A stretch of 64,000 nt of DNA from Gracilaria domingensis (GCA_022539475.1 VCMS01000054.1:186001-250000), one strand, 5' to 3'. Numbered from the stretch's first letter, positions 19,948 to 30,089 are shown. Made by a program: numbers and translations. Notes: a model not told the origin generated them from the letters alone.

Positions 19948-20429
19948 TGTGTTTGGAGCTGGGAGCATTTCGGAGGTTGACCGTTAGAATAGCGCGGAGC
20001 GCGGCTGGTTGATGCTATGTATTAAGATAAACGCGACTGGGCGCGGAGCTGTTGTCTAAGGCTATCTACAGTATCTATAAGGATATCGCCAAGCGATCAT
20101 TTTGCGGTGTGCAAGAGCAGCCAATAGTCGCCAGCGCCAACCGATGGGAGCAGACGGCGCTTCAGCAATGCATCCGAAAGCGCAAGCGCCAATCAATGGT
20201 CCGCAGCGCACGCGCCATCGCCATCGATCGCCCGTTCCATTCAATACGCTTTAGCTACGGGAGCGCCGACTAAAACCCCCGCTGCGCGTCCAGCACGCTC
20301 GCCTCCCACCTCCGCCACCGCCACCGCCACCGCCACCGCCACCGCCACCCTCCCGATCGCCGGTCGCCAACCACCAGCGCCCGCTTTCTCCAGCCCCGCC
20401 CCCCCGAGCCCCCACTCCTCACCCCCCGC
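19948..20429. other. Spacer between UBXN7-like and Rxt3-like genes
   Basis: No gene. Includes a tandem CCGCCA repeat at about 20309-20347 and C-rich patches up to the next ATG. The high GC of the island fades after this point. Confidence 0.6.
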
Positions 20430-21545
20430 ATGAAACGCGCCAGACCTTCCTCCACGCGCAGGGAGTCCGCCGCTGTCGAGCCATCCGCAGCCGGCCGGAG
20501 GCCGCTCATGGAACACATTCACCCGCTGCAGTCGCACAGCAGGCGCCACCACGACAGCCGAGCGTCGCGTTCAGCCAAACGCGCAGCGCTTGCAGACCCT
20601 TCCTCCTCCTCCTCCGCGCGTCCCCCGATTGCGCCACACGTAACGCCCAACTTTGTCTACGCTCCAAACCGTTACATGGACGTCGAGAAGCTCTTGAAAG
20701 CTCGCACCGAGCGTGCTGTCGCAGTGCACATTCCTTCAGATCACTTCTCTCAGTCCAATGCAGCTCTTCGCAACCGCTTTCTATGGGGAACGGATGCTTA
20801 CACAGACGACTCAGACCTTGTCGCCGTTCTAGTCCACGCAGGATTTGCAACCCTGGAGTCAAAACCAAACTTCGAATACCTCACTGTCAAACTCAAACTG
20901 CAACGCCATGTGCCCAGATTCTCTCCGCCCTTCACCTCATCCGAGCGCCACGGATTGTCCTCTAGAGCCTGGAGTTCATCCTACAATGGTGCCCGCATGT
21001 CCATTCAGTCAGTTCAAGCAGTCGCAGCAGACCGCAAGTATGTCAAGAGGCGTCGGACCTCCGCTCTTCCTACCATGCCTCTGCCGGGCATCGTATCCAC
21101 TCCTCGTGCATCTGTCTCCAAAGCAGCAAAGGCCCCACACCGCAAACCGGCCACTTCTATCTGTTTCGACATGCTCAACAAACCATGCCAGCTTTATAAC
21201 ATCAACCAGGTTGCATCCCTGGGCGACGATGAACGCAATCCTCTTACGAGGCTGCAACGTGAGGTTCTGTACGTCGAGAATGAATCCCATCGATACGAAG
21301 TTTGTCGCGTGCAAAATCGCCCCGATGTGGTACGCTTCGGACAAGTCAAGGGCACTGCATTAAAGCGACAAATGCTCGCTCAACTCGCGCCCCGTGATGT
21401 ACCCCCTTGTCCAATGTGCAAGGCAGAGTTGACAAATGTGGAAGAGCTCCCGTGGAACAAGCTTGAGTGGGATATTCGAGGAGTAACCGTCAACGGCGTT
21501 TGGCATCCGCTTACCAAGATATCCTTTCAGAAGCTCCGCCAGTGA
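20430..21545 (+). CDS. Rxt3-domain protein (Rpd3-type histone deacetylase complex subunit)
   Basis: 371 aa from an ATG. The diagnostic segment is RFLWGTDAYTDDSDLVAVLV followed by HAGF at about residues 112-136, the core of the Rxt3 family, whose yeast member is a subunit of the large Rpd3 histone deacetylase complex. The N-terminus is basic and Ser-rich, with KRAR and RRHH clusters suggesting nuclear import. A basic KYVKRRR patch and a CPMC pair lie further on. The C-terminal region (LEWDIRGVTVNGVWHPLTKI) is well ordered. The family is known from fungi and plants; the subunit role is inferred from the family. Confidence 0.8.
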   Translation: MKRARPSSTRRESAAVEPSAAGRRPLMEHIHPLQSHSRRHHDSRASRSAKRAALADPSSSSSARPPIAPHVTPNFVYAPNRYMDVEKLLKARTERAVAVHIPSDHFSQSNAALRNRFLWGTDAYTDDSDLVAVLVHAGFATLESKPNFEYLTVKLKLQRHVPRFSPPFTSSERHGLSSRAWSSSYNGARMSIQSVQAVAADRKYVKRRRTSALPTMPLPGIVSTPRASVSKAAKAPHRKPATSICFDMLNKPCQLYNINQVASLGDDERNPLTRLQREVLYVENESHRYEVCRVQNRPDVVRFGQVKGTALKRQMLAQLAPRDVPPCPMCKAELTNVEELPWNKLEWDIRGVTVNGVWHPLTKISFQKLRQ

Positions 21546-22171
21546 TTCAGCACGGGAAAGAACAAACGAGGACGGCTTGCGAACTCTCATTGTAGATGTA
21601 CAAATCCCAGCTCCCAATACAGCCAGAAGAATCAAAACGCTGGACTATGCAACATGTATCTCATCGGTCTCTTAACTTCTTAAAATTGACAGGGGAAGGA
21701 ATGTAAATTGCTTCTATACCGTTCACAGTTCTATAGTGGTCTCTTCATAGCATTGTTCAAGGACTTGTTACGAACTGCATAGCAAAATCTGTACAGTAAC
21801 TGTGATGCTAGTGATTCCAGTTGCTTTTGGTTGTTTCCAAGCCAGCTTGCATAGTATGTGGACCGATCACTTACTCAGAGACCCATAAACACTACCATAA
21901 TCTCAGTTCTCGCGTCCTGCGCTGTCGAATGCAAGTTATAAACGAGAAAAGACCGCGCTCCGACTTGGAGTGTGACACATAAGATATAGAGAGTCGACAC
22001 CTTTCTATGTTGCACTAGGAAAGGGAGCAGCCTCGTCGGAGCATGAAGAATACACCACGTTCGTAGACTACCACTCGTAGTTGTATTGCTACCCAATGAT
22101 AAGTTCACCTTGGAACTGACACTTGTGCAAATGCAAAGTAAGGAACTGAAGGTGCTTATGCAGTAATACAA
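21546..22171. other. Spacer, no gene seen
   Basis: Moderate GC with only short ORFs. It lies between the 3' end of the Rxt3-like gene and the 3' end of a possible small minus-strand ORF. Confidence 0.5.
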
Positions 22172-22441
22172 TTAGACCCTGTCAGAACTTCTGAGCCTAG
22201 GCGTGGCATTGAGATTGGTGCACAGAACGCGTCTTCCATTTTGCGCAACGATAGCTCTTGCAAGCTTCCTAGCGATGAAGTACCGTCGGTATTCTGCTTC
22301 TGTTTCCACTTTAATACGTCTTCGTAGAACCCACTGCTCTTCCGAGTCTTTGCTGTTTGAAGTTTTCACTTTTTGCTGAGATCCGATACGTAGCGTTTGT
22401 CGCTTCCCAGCCAGAGGATCCGGGATTCGTGAAATGCTCAT
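22172..22441 (-). CDS. Small basic ORF of 89 aa, uncertain
   Basis: An ATG at 22441 starts a basic 89-residue frame (beginning MSISRIPDPLAGKRQTLRIG) with a probable amphipathic middle helix (RRRIKVETEAEYRRYFIARK). It is on the same strand and only 63 bp downstream of the mL50-like stop codon. I recognise no family. It could be a small gene, part of the mL50-like 3' UTR, or chance. Confidence 0.3.
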   Translation of the reverse strand: MSISRIPDPLAGKRQTLRIGSQQKVKTSNSKDSEEQWVLRRRIKVETEAEYRRYFIARKLARAIVAQNGRRVLCTNLNATPRLRSSDRV

Positions 22442-22504
22442 GGTCTCTCCTACATGCCCTAACTTCCACACATTTCAAATCACAAGAACGGAGTTTGATG
22501 TTCG

Positions 22505-23032
22505 TCATGACTCTAGTCTCCTCTTTGCCACCCTCTTTTGTTTGAGGGAAAATTGTGGTGTTCTGAAAGCTTTCTCATCCAACCGAAGATTTGTTGGCAA
22601 ATCAGACAGGATTTGGTCCTTTTGTTCGGCTTGTAGATATGCGCCATCGTCCATTTGTTCCTCATTGGTGTGTTTTCCTACAGTGTTGAGCAGAACCTTG
22701 TGCCCATGAGATGGGGTTTTCACGGGGCGCAATTGGTAGGAGTACCAATTGGCGATGTCTTGAACAGTTTCCATTCCCAGGAACGCCTTGCTCGCGACTG
22801 GTATGTGATACTTTTGCGTGTAATGTTTCAAAATTGCCATCTTTGCATCATCTGATATGCGTTCGTCCGTTCTAAGCGATGATCGGTTTAGAAGCGCTTG
22901 GATCTCAGCATCTTCAAGAAGATCTTGAGCAGTAGTATGCGACGCGCGATATCTCACGGCGATCGGAGATATGCAACTCTGCTGAATTCTGTCCATAATG
23001 CGCGGACCCAAGCTGCCGCACATTCTCATCAT
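22505..23032 (-). CDS. Probable mitochondrial ribosomal protein mL50
   Basis: 175 aa from the first of two adjacent ATGs (23032). The start MMRMCGSLGPRIMDRIQQ is basic and lacks acidic residues for its first stretch, consistent with a mitochondrial presequence. The middle AKMAILKHYTQKYHIPVASK, followed by METVQDIANWY and later LPTNLRLD, matches the layout of mL50: a helix, IP(N/D)S, a VxDVxxFY helix, then the LPxNLxI tail motif. mL50 is a peripheral protein of the mitochondrial large ribosomal subunit. Similarity is by pattern over a short divergent protein, so the call is moderate. It is divergent from LTV1 with 430 bp between the start codons. Confidence 0.55.
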   Translation of the reverse strand: MMRMCGSLGPRIMDRIQQSCISPIAVRYRASHTTAQDLLEDAEIQALLNRSSLRTDERISDDAKMAILKHYTQKYHIPVASKAFLGMETVQDIANWYSYQLRPVKTPSHGHKVLLNTVGKHTNEEQMDDGAYLQAEQKDQILSDLPTNLRLDEKAFRTPQFSLKQKRVAKRRLES

Positions 23033-23462
23033 CTTTGGCGCCCACGTGAATGCACAAGCAAGTCGAGGAATTGATCCCTTCGGATTGATGTTGCTCGATG
23101 GGGTCCTCGTGTAAAACCAAACTTTGCGGTGTCGCAAACTTCTTAAGACTAGCTCCCCAAAGTGGATGCCTTTACTGTCGTATCTGCCCTTGCATACCGA
23201 GAGCGCACACCGCACGGTACCTTTGTATCTACGACGCGACGAAGATCACAGGCATGCTGATCCAGAGACAACCTTGTCAGTGTATTTGATTGGAAAACAA
23301 TTACCAAAAATCCTCAGTAATTACCGTATTTGAGCCAGCTGCATTATTGTTAGGCCAGCACGACGAAGACGGCCACGGAGCTGGCGACGACGGCATCATT
23401 CCGTCGTCAAAAGCCTTTCTTCTACTCAGCTTGCCACATACAGTCCCTCCCTACTCATCAAC
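23033..23462. promoter_or_regulatory. Divergent promoter region, mL50-like / LTV1
   Basis: 430 bp between two outward-facing ATGs. No poly-C tract like those of the GC-rich island is present, and no TATA box was evident. Confidence 0.4.
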
Positions 23463-25202
23463 ATGCCGCGCCGAAAAAGACACTTCATCGACAGGTCTCG
23501 TGCAAAGACATTTCAGCTCGTCAATGCTCCGACCGAAGCGAATCCGTCTCATCATGTGTTCATGCCATTGACTGCTGGTAGTCAAGAACAACAGCTAGGT
23601 TTGCAAGAAAAGAGCCAACTCGGAACTGATGATGCAGTTCAGATTCCATCGGAAGAGGATTACAACAAGCGGGATTACGAGCTTGGTGAGTTCGGATTTC
23701 CAGACGATGGATACGACTACTCCCAACACTTTAGACCCATTGGTGGTGGTGGCGGTGTTTTCATGGACGCAGTCACTGGTCTACCCAACCCGGATGCTGT
23801 TTCATCAATCAGAAGGCGTCGTAAGAACGCCATTTTGTCTGAAAGAAACCCAGATTTGCGCCTAAGAGACCCGTCCGAACTAAGGGATCAATCTGCCCAA
23901 AACCCTGAAAGCGAAGAAAAGCCAGAGGAAAGCTGGTTGAACCCGGAAGATGCACACCACCGAATGCGCGCAATTGAAGAAATTAGACGTGATAGAAAGA
24001 ACAACCGAGACCTTGATGAAGTCTTTGCGTATCTTGATTCCGATGGAGAACTGGATTCCACACCTTCGGAAGCCCATGACATTGACTCTAATCCTCTGCC
24101 AGATAACATTTTCGCTGACTCCCACTCAGAAACAAATTCCGCTTTACTTGAAGATGATTTCATAGCGATGGCTAATGCCTTGCCGAGTGACGGACACCAT
24201 GGTGAGTCCAATCAGTCCAACTTATGGAATAATATACGTGAGCCATACCGGAAGCCCCGAGATCTTGACGAACAATTTGAAAAGTTCATGAATGGGTTTC
24301 AGTTAGATTCAACAGATGAAGAGTACGAGGAAATTGAGGAACAGCTGAAGGAGCAAGCAGATAGGCAAGGAGATGACAACCATCCTCTCAACTATGAGCC
24401 ATCCGGCGATTTCTGGGAAGAGAATGATCTTGTAGAAGGACTGGCAGCTCTTAATTGCAACGATAAAACAATCGAGGACAGTGAGAATCACCAACTGGGT
24501 CCTGATGTTTCCGAAACTGGGGCAGGGCCCTCTTGTGGGCGCGACAAAGAGTTTGAGCAGTTTGCCGCCGCTGAATTTGAAAATGGAATGGAACGCTTGC
24601 TTGGTTCATACGTTCGAGCCGGCCCTAAAGAAGCGCTCGAAGCATTTGATGGCGTGGATAAGGCACGAGAGGCTATCAGACAATCCGAACTTGAGGAAAA
24701 GGAATATATCAAGAAACTCAATGATCTCAACATCGAGAGCGATGGTCATGATTCCGAGCTGGATTCCCAGTTCGAAGAGATGTACAAACAAGAAGAAAAG
24801 TGGGATTGTGAAACGATCTTAACGACATATACCAATTTGGAGAATCATCCTAGCGTCATTGACGCGCCTTCTGGCCGCCGTAGAGTTCGAGTGCAGCGGG
24901 CAGCGATAATTCAACTCGACCCACGAACACAAGCTCCTGCAGAATTCGGTGAGGGTGACTGGCCTACCGCTTCGGCCTCGTCAGTAGATTATGGAACCAG
25001 GCGTGCCGCTCCTAATGTTTCGTCTCGTACGCGAGGTGAAAGCAAAGAGGAGAAGAAAGCGCGAAAGACCGCTGCAAAGGAGGCCTCAAGGGAAAGGCGC
25101 GCTCTGAAGAGCGAGATGAAAAGGGCATTTGGTGCAGAAAAGACGAAGCAGGGGCGACATGCTACTGCTATTGGCAAGGCCAAAGTTGCAGTCAAGTTGT
25201 AA
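23463..25202 (+). CDS. LTV1 homologue, 40S ribosome assembly factor
   Basis: 579 aa from an ATG. The N-terminus MPRRKRHFIDRSRAKTFQLV and the FPDDGYDYSQHFRPIG motif near residue 80 match the conserved N-terminal region of LTV1. A long acidic middle region follows, then a C-terminal RGESKEEKKARKTAAKEASR basic helix, also an LTV1 hallmark. LTV1 is needed for late cytoplasmic maturation and nuclear export of the 40S subunit, where it works with Enp1 and Rps3. No intron is visible. It points toward the MAK11-like gene, another ribosome-biogenesis factor, across an 869-bp gap. Confidence 0.88.
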   Translation: MPRRKRHFIDRSRAKTFQLVNAPTEANPSHHVFMPLTAGSQEQQLGLQEKSQLGTDDAVQIPSEEDYNKRDYELGEFGFPDDGYDYSQHFRPIGGGGGVFMDAVTGLPNPDAVSSIRRRRKNAILSERNPDLRLRDPSELRDQSAQNPESEEKPEESWLNPEDAHHRMRAIEEIRRDRKNNRDLDEVFAYLDSDGELDSTPSEAHDIDSNPLPDNIFADSHSETNSALLEDDFIAMANALPSDGHHGESNQSNLWNNIREPYRKPRDLDEQFEKFMNGFQLDSTDEEYEEIEEQLKEQADRQGDDNHPLNYEPSGDFWEENDLVEGLAALNCNDKTIEDSENHQLGPDVSETGAGPSCGRDKEFEQFAAAEFENGMERLLGSYVRAGPKEALEAFDGVDKAREAIRQSELEEKEYIKKLNDLNIESDGHDSELDSQFEEMYKQEEKWDCETILTTYTNLENHPSVIDAPSGRRRVRVQRAAIIQLDPRTQAPAEFGEGDWPTASASSVDYGTRRAAPNVSSRTRGESKEEKKARKTAAKEASRERRALKSEMKRAFGAEKTKQGRHATAIGKAKVAVKL

Positions 25203-26071
25203 TGAAGTTGTCGTTCTAATGGTATTGCTAGAGATGATCGTATATGTTGAGAAGCACCGTTATAAACGCATCTACGTGCCTTTCGTAAGAGTATGGCTTC
25301 TTAATGCCTGTTAGGTGTAGCGTGAAGATTGCCAAGGAAGTCTGATAAATTTAAGCAAAGCCCCCTAGTCTGACGTGCCACGGTCATAGAGCACCTTTCT
25401 GGCGAAGAACACTGCGCATTGAAGTCTCTTGTAGAGACGCGAACAAGAGACGGCGTTTATTGCGTAGAGTAGCGGCTCTAACTCCCGCGGTAGGCGGGCG
25501 CTGACGGCCCTGGCGGGGCCGTCAGTATTGTGGAGCAGCACCCACGTCGAGGGCTGGCACTTCGAATGGCGCACAGGCGGAACGGCCTCACGGGAGGCGT
25601 TCACTGCAGAATGAGAACACGATGGTAATGAACGACCTTCTGTAACTGTGACCATCAACAACAGTCGCGACTCCACCCGTCGCAGAATAAATACCACTCT
25701 AAAAGAGACCTGGAAGGGACCTGAATCTACCGGTCATAGTGCGTTTTCGTACAATCTTCTGTCGCCGGATGCGGTTTAAGGTGTTGCTGTCAATCATTGT
25801 TCTCGTCGCTCGTGCATGGAAGAATGTGGTCCAATCTGTAGTCTAGACTCCAGAAGGAGGAGGTTGACACCTTCTGCAGCGTCAGTAAAACGTGCAAGCT
25901 GAAAGAGCACTGTTTCAAAACAGACCACGCACTTCACACGAACTCTTTACCGTGTCAAGTTGTGCGTGGTTCCCCTCAGGACTACAGTCGAGACGGGCAA
26001 AAGTGCCGTAGATACGGCGGCTGGGTGCTCGTTTGCGACGATGTGAAGAGTGAGTTTAGCGGGGTGCTGAA
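25203..26071. other. Spacer between convergent LTV1 and MAK11-like genes
   Basis: Convergent 3' ends with no gene between. Contains the second copy of the repeat that hosts the hAT element (25433-25530). Confidence 0.5.
25433..25530. repeat. Second copy of the hAT-host repeat, carrying the empty target site
   Basis: Shares GTTTATTGCGT, GTAGCGGCTCT, CCCGCGG and GCTGACGGCCCTGGCGGG with the locus at 3898-4495, but has a single GTAGCGGC (25469-25476) and no insertion. It therefore represents the pre-insertion state of the hAT target. Confidence 0.7.
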
Positions 26072-27166
26072 CTACTTGTGCATCTGCTTGAGAAGCTTTC
26101 GTTTCTTTCGCTTTCGCTGTGAGGCAGATTCCACCCGTGCAGTGGAGCTTTCGAGTCTCTGCTGCTTATTTCGTTTCGCAGACTTTGTAGCATCGTTTTC
26201 ATCGTTTTCGCTTTCATCTCGATCAGACGTGTCAAGCTCTTTCTGTGCACCCGCCGTCATGCAGGTCAAACGAAGGTGGCCATCAGCTATAGCCGTTTCG
26301 ATTCGGGGTTGCCCCTTCATTCTGGCATCCCAGATTTTCAGCGCCCCACCAGAGTCAGCGGACACCAGTAGGCCGTCGAGGTAAGCAAGGCTCCTCACGC
26401 GCTTCTCATGCTCGAACGCAATCGCGCTGTCTGACGGCTGTCGCGAATCCCATACTCTGACCACCTTCTCTTCGCCACCAGTCGCAATGGTCGTGTTGTC
26501 AATAAACTGCTCGCACAAAACAGGATGCGTGTGATCGAAAACACTAGTTGATTTCCCGTCCACGCTAAACAACGTGAGTTGCCTTCCGCTTGTTAGCGAG
26601 TACTTTTCGCCGCTGGGAGCCCACAGTACAGATTTCGGCACAGAGCCTTTCGTCTTGCACGAAAAAGCCACTTTACCCTTGGCCAAGTTCCACATACATA
26701 ACGAGCGGTCCTTCGACACACTCAGTGCGACGCGAGCCGATTTATGTACAGCCATGTCAACCACGGGCGAGTTGTGTCCGCGAAGCTGCTTCAAGCACGA
26801 CCAGTCGGAGCAACGCCACACGCATATGGAAGCATCATCCGAACACGAAAAAAGCACAGTTCGTTTAGAATCTCTAACAAACTGAAGCGCATTAATTGTG
26901 CCATCGTGGTGCTGCACACTGCCAACCTCGACTGCCTTCGCGAGATCATATATGCGAATAGTTTCGTCGACGCCACCGGACGCCAGAAGAGAACATTTCA
27001 ATGCCAACGAACGAACGGCGTTTACATGAGGGCTGTACGCGAACTTCAGCGCAAGAGTGAGAGCGCTTGTATCGTCAGCTTCGAGAGAGAGGCCGGCCAA
27101 GGAACCATCATAGCCCCCCAATACGATGTGTGAGCGCTCTGGCGAACAAGGCGCGCACGCCATCAT
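26072..27166 (-). CDS. MAK11/PAK1IP1-type WD40 protein, ribosome biogenesis
   Basis: 364 aa starting at the outer of two adjacent ATGs. WD40 blades are visible: SGGVDETIRIYDL, CSDDASICVWR, SVSKDRSLCMWNL, TGGEEKVVRVWDSR and SADSGGALKIWDARM. The segments LSVSKDRSLCMWNLAKGKVA and VLWAPSGEKYSLTSG are characteristic of MAK11/PAK1IP1, which helps load Rlp24 or Nog1 during pre-60S assembly. The C-terminus is acidic, then strongly basic (RKRKKRKLLKQMHK), a nucleolar-targeting type tail. It is divergent from the serine dehydratase-like gene. Confidence 0.88.
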   Translation of the reverse strand: MMACAPCSPERSHIVLGGYDGSLAGLSLEADDTSALTLALKFAYSPHVNAVRSLALKCSLLASGGVDETIRIYDLAKAVEVGSVQHHDGTINALQFVRDSKRTVLFSCSDDASICVWRCSDWSCLKQLRGHNSPVVDMAVHKSARVALSVSKDRSLCMWNLAKGKVAFSCKTKGSVPKSVLWAPSGEKYSLTSGRQLTLFSVDGKSTSVFDHTHPVLCEQFIDNTTIATGGEEKVVRVWDSRQPSDSAIAFEHEKRVRSLAYLDGLLVSADSGGALKIWDARMKGQPRIETAIADGHLRLTCMTAGAQKELDTSDRDESENDENDATKSAKRNKQQRLESSTARVESASQRKRKKRKLLKQMHK

Positions 27167-27362
27167 TGTGGCGTATGGTGAAGGCTGACGACGACGACCA
27201 AGACGAAGACGAGACGGGCTATCGGTTGATCCGAGAGAATTTTTTGGCTGAAAGCTATGAAGGGTGCAATTTAACCTTCATTCACGCGAGCCGCCCCTAC
27301 CGCCTTGTTCGCACGTCAGCGCTGAGAGAGTGCTCCCCTGCGCGACCGCAGAGCAGCATCAC

Positions 27363-28424
27363 ATGGAAAGCGCAGCGTTCACACAACCAAGTGCCATAGG
27401 AGCTTCGACTCGACTGCGCCAGTTGAAGCCAGCATGCTCACCGCCCAAGTCTTGCGTCAAAATGACCAAGTCCATCTCTCCACCGAAAACCGCCCAACTG
27501 CATGTTAACACACCCCTAATCCACTCCACCGTTTTGTCCACGCCAACCACAAATGTATTCTTGAAACTCGAAAACACACAGCCCAGCGGATCTTTCAAGA
27601 TTCGCGGCCATGGGTATCTTTGCTCAACTGCCGCCCAGGAGGGAGTCACGCATTTTGTATCTTCATCTGGTGGAAACGCCGGCGCGGCTGTTGCGTATGC
27701 GGGCAAACAGCTCGGCATCCGAGTCACAATTGTAGTGCCGGAAAGCACACCCGAGTTCATGAAAGAACGGCTTCGTGGAGAGGGGGCTGAGGTAGTTGTG
27801 CATGGCAGCGTGTGGGATATCGCCGACCAATACGCTCAAAAGCTAGCTGAAGAAGAGCGTTCGTTACACATCAGCCCTTTTGACCACCCAAGATTATGGA
27901 CCGGCCATGCCACTTTGGTAGAAGAACTAGCGCACCAACTCGACGAAAAACCTGCAGCAGTAATCGTAAGCGTCGGAGGCGGTGGTCTGTTTCTCGGAGT
28001 TGCCGAAGGCATGCGCAAGCAAGGCTGGGAAGATGTTCCCATAGTCACAGCGGAGACAGAAGGTGCTGAAAGTTTTGCTAAAACGGCCGAGGCGGGGCAC
28101 GTTGTGAGTTTAGGTGAGATATCGTCTATTGCCAAATCGCTTGGGGCACTTGCTGTGAGTGAAAAATGTGCGGAATGGATTAGAGGTGGAAGAAATGTAA
28201 TCCCACGCGTCGTAAGCGACCGGCAAGCGGTAGAAGCATGTTCGTTGCTTGCGGTCAAACACCGTATTTTAGTTGAACCCGCTTGCGGAGCCGCTGTTGC
28301 CGCTTTGCAAGGTCTTCCAGTCAAAGGCAATGTAGTCGTGGTAGTCTGCGGGGGGAATATGACATGCCCATCATTGCTTCGACAGTGGATACAACAAACC
28401 GGAGCGTCAGAGACTCAACTTTAG
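27363..28424 (+). CDS. PLP-dependent L-serine/threonine dehydratase-like enzyme
   Basis: 353 aa from the ATG at 27363. A second ATG at 27462 gives 320 aa, close to the usual length of animal-type serine dehydratase, so the true start is uncertain; the extra 33 residues could be a targeting peptide. Fold-type II PLP motifs are present: LENTQPSGSFKIRG with the Schiff-base Lys, SSGGNAGAAVAYAG (substrate loop), SVGGGGLF (phosphate-binding glycine loop) and VVCGGN near the C-terminus. No ACT regulatory domain follows, as in serine dehydratase and unlike biosynthetic threonine deaminase. The reaction would be L-serine to pyruvate and ammonia. It shares a short promoter of about 200 bp with the MAK11-like gene. 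Confidence 0.85.
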   Translation: MESAAFTQPSAIGASTRLRQLKPACSPPKSCVKMTKSISPPKTAQLHVNTPLIHSTVLSTPTTNVFLKLENTQPSGSFKIRGHGYLCSTAAQEGVTHFVSSSGGNAGAAVAYAGKQLGIRVTIVVPESTPEFMKERLRGEGAEVVVHGSVWDIADQYAQKLAEEERSLHISPFDHPRLWTGHATLVEELAHQLDEKPAAVIVSVGGGGLFLGVAEGMRKQGWEDVPIVTAETEGAESFAKTAEAGHVVSLGEISSIAKSLGALAVSEKCAEWIRGGRNVIPRVVSDRQAVEACSLLAVKHRILVEPACGAAVAALQGLPVKGNVVVVVCGGNMTCPSLLRQWIQQTGASETQL

Positions 28425-29033
28425 CACTCCTATACGTGGCAAGAGTTATTAAGTCTTGATCCCAGCAACAATATATGTTTGTCGCAGCCAAATATGAAAC
28501 GCTAGGGGATTAGGAAGACATCCTCGATGGCTCTGTATTGTACTTCGTACGCGCACATTAGTAGTCCTCCTATGTATTATTTGTTGTAGGCGCGTAGATC
28601 ATCGCGATTATATGTATTGGATTTCGAGGTTACGCAGAGATTTGAGAAGTTTTGCGAGACGAGCACCTCCATGTCCCACGCTGCCCTCGACCACCGCCTT
28701 CTTCAACGGTCGGAGCAGTTGCTCGCTGAACCCTACTATTCCGGAACAACGTACGACGGTAGATCTAAGAGAGCTTTGGGTGAAATTCACGGCGTATTTC
28801 ACCCAAAGCTCCCTTTGATCTTACCTTCGTAACATCTTTGGCAGAAGAGCATTTTTAATTTTGAGATCACGTACACTGTGCATCTTGCAGAACTGTCCGA
28901 AGTGCAGGGAACGTTCCTCCTCAGACGGAGTGAAGCTCAACTCGTGGAGCTGATCGGTGAAGCCGGTCGCAACTTCAGCTACTTGGCTCGAAACGCCAAA
29001 CACTGCATTCGACGCTTACAGCCTCTCAGAAAC
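28425..29033. other. Spacer with a perfect hairpin
   Basis: No gene. Holds a 16-bp inverted repeat at 28771-28811. The hydroxylase frame is open from 28878 but through a GTG codon. Confidence 0.5.
28771..28811. repeat. Perfect 16-bp hairpin with 9-nt loop
   Basis: GAGCTTTGGGTGAAAT at 28771-28786 is exactly complementary to 28796-28811. It lies 222 bp upstream of the hydroxylase ATG and about 350 bp after the dehydratase stop. Confidence 0.9.
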
Positions 29034-30089
29034 ATGGTTCCCTTTGAGGGGAAGACGGCCTTTGCTGCCCCTCTATGTTTTCCATCTTCTTTAAGAAGGC
29101 TTGGGGGAGCCTGGGCCAAGACACAAAAACACTTTCCTCAGCTAATTGTTAGGAAACGTTCATACCAAACTTCAAACGTACAGAGGAATACTGTTCGAGC
29201 TCAAGTAAAGCTTTCTCAGACCATTAAACGAGCTGTAGAAATCGAGTTTCCTGGAAAGGACATATCTCGGGTCCTAAAGTCTTTCGAAGATGCCATAAGT
29301 GGGAACGAACTTGAAGAAGGGAACGGCACTCCACGTCATCAGAAGGCTTCAAGTTTCGTCGAAGGGCTTGATGCGGAACCCTTCTATGACGATTTCACCT
29401 CGGCAGAGTCCAAATTGAAATGGGTGCGACACCTTGAGAAGAACTGGGAGATCATTGCGAACGAGCTGAAAACTGTCACATCCATGAAGGATATTCAAAG
29501 CCGTGGAAACAATATCTGGGTCCCGCCCGTTGTAGAAGCCGCCACCACGTACGGACCAGACTGGCGAACTCTGGTTCTGCAGGATAGAGTTTGGGACCCT
29601 GTGAATTCAAAGCTATTCCCAGAAACGGTGCGTGTATTGCAAGACGAAGAAGCCAAAGTTCCTTCTGTGGAGGCATTCTTCGCTAAACAGGCACCGAAAA
29701 CAGGTATAAAACTCCACACAGATTTCTGCAACTTTGTCCTAACAATGCATCTTGGACTAGATACGCCAGAAAACAAGTCGTGGATCGAAGTTGGAGGAGT
29801 ACGAAGATACTGGCAAAACGGAAAGGCTCTAGTCTTCAACACCAGTTTCTTTCATCAAACAATGAATGAGTCTGAGAACCAAGAACGCCACGTGCTCCTT
29901 ATTCGATTCTGGCACCCTGAGTTAACTTCGGTCGAAAGAAAGGCTTTGAGTCTTTTGTTTGCTCTTATTGAGAATCCGAACTCTCATCCTGCGGCTGTTG
30001 AAGCGGAATCTCAGTTACTTGACGAAAGCCAGAAGGCGAAAGTCAAAAGTAGAAAATCTCAGTCTGGCGGACGGGGCTTCGCCCGATGA
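29034..30089 (+). CDS. Aspartyl/asparaginyl beta-hydroxylase-like 2-oxoglutarate oxygenase
   Basis: 351 aa from the first ATG (29034). The start MVPFEGKTAFAAPLCFPSSL then a basic stretch resembles a plastid transit peptide. The C-terminal domain matches the Asp/Asn beta-hydroxylase fold: PETVRVLQDEEAKVPSVEAF, then GIKLHTDFCNFVLTMHLGL with the first metal His and the HLGL strand, later GKALVFNTSFFHQTMNESEN with the second His, and RHVLLIRFWHPELT. These enzymes use Fe(II), O2 and 2-oxoglutarate; the substrate is not known. The gene ends only 18 bp from the stop codon of the convergent downstream gene, so the 3' UTRs must overlap. Confidence 0.8.
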   Translation: MVPFEGKTAFAAPLCFPSSLRRLGGAWAKTQKHFPQLIVRKRSYQTSNVQRNTVRAQVKLSQTIKRAVEIEFPGKDISRVLKSFEDAISGNELEEGNGTPRHQKASSFVEGLDAEPFYDDFTSAESKLKWVRHLEKNWEIIANELKTVTSMKDIQSRGNNIWVPPVVEAATTYGPDWRTLVLQDRVWDPVNSKLFPETVRVLQDEEAKVPSVEAFFAKQAPKTGIKLHTDFCNFVLTMHLGLDTPENKSWIEVGGVRRYWQNGKALVFNTSFFHQTMNESENQERHVLLIRFWHPELTSVERKALSLLFALIENPNSHPAAVEAESQLLDESQKAKVKSRKSQSGGRGFAR

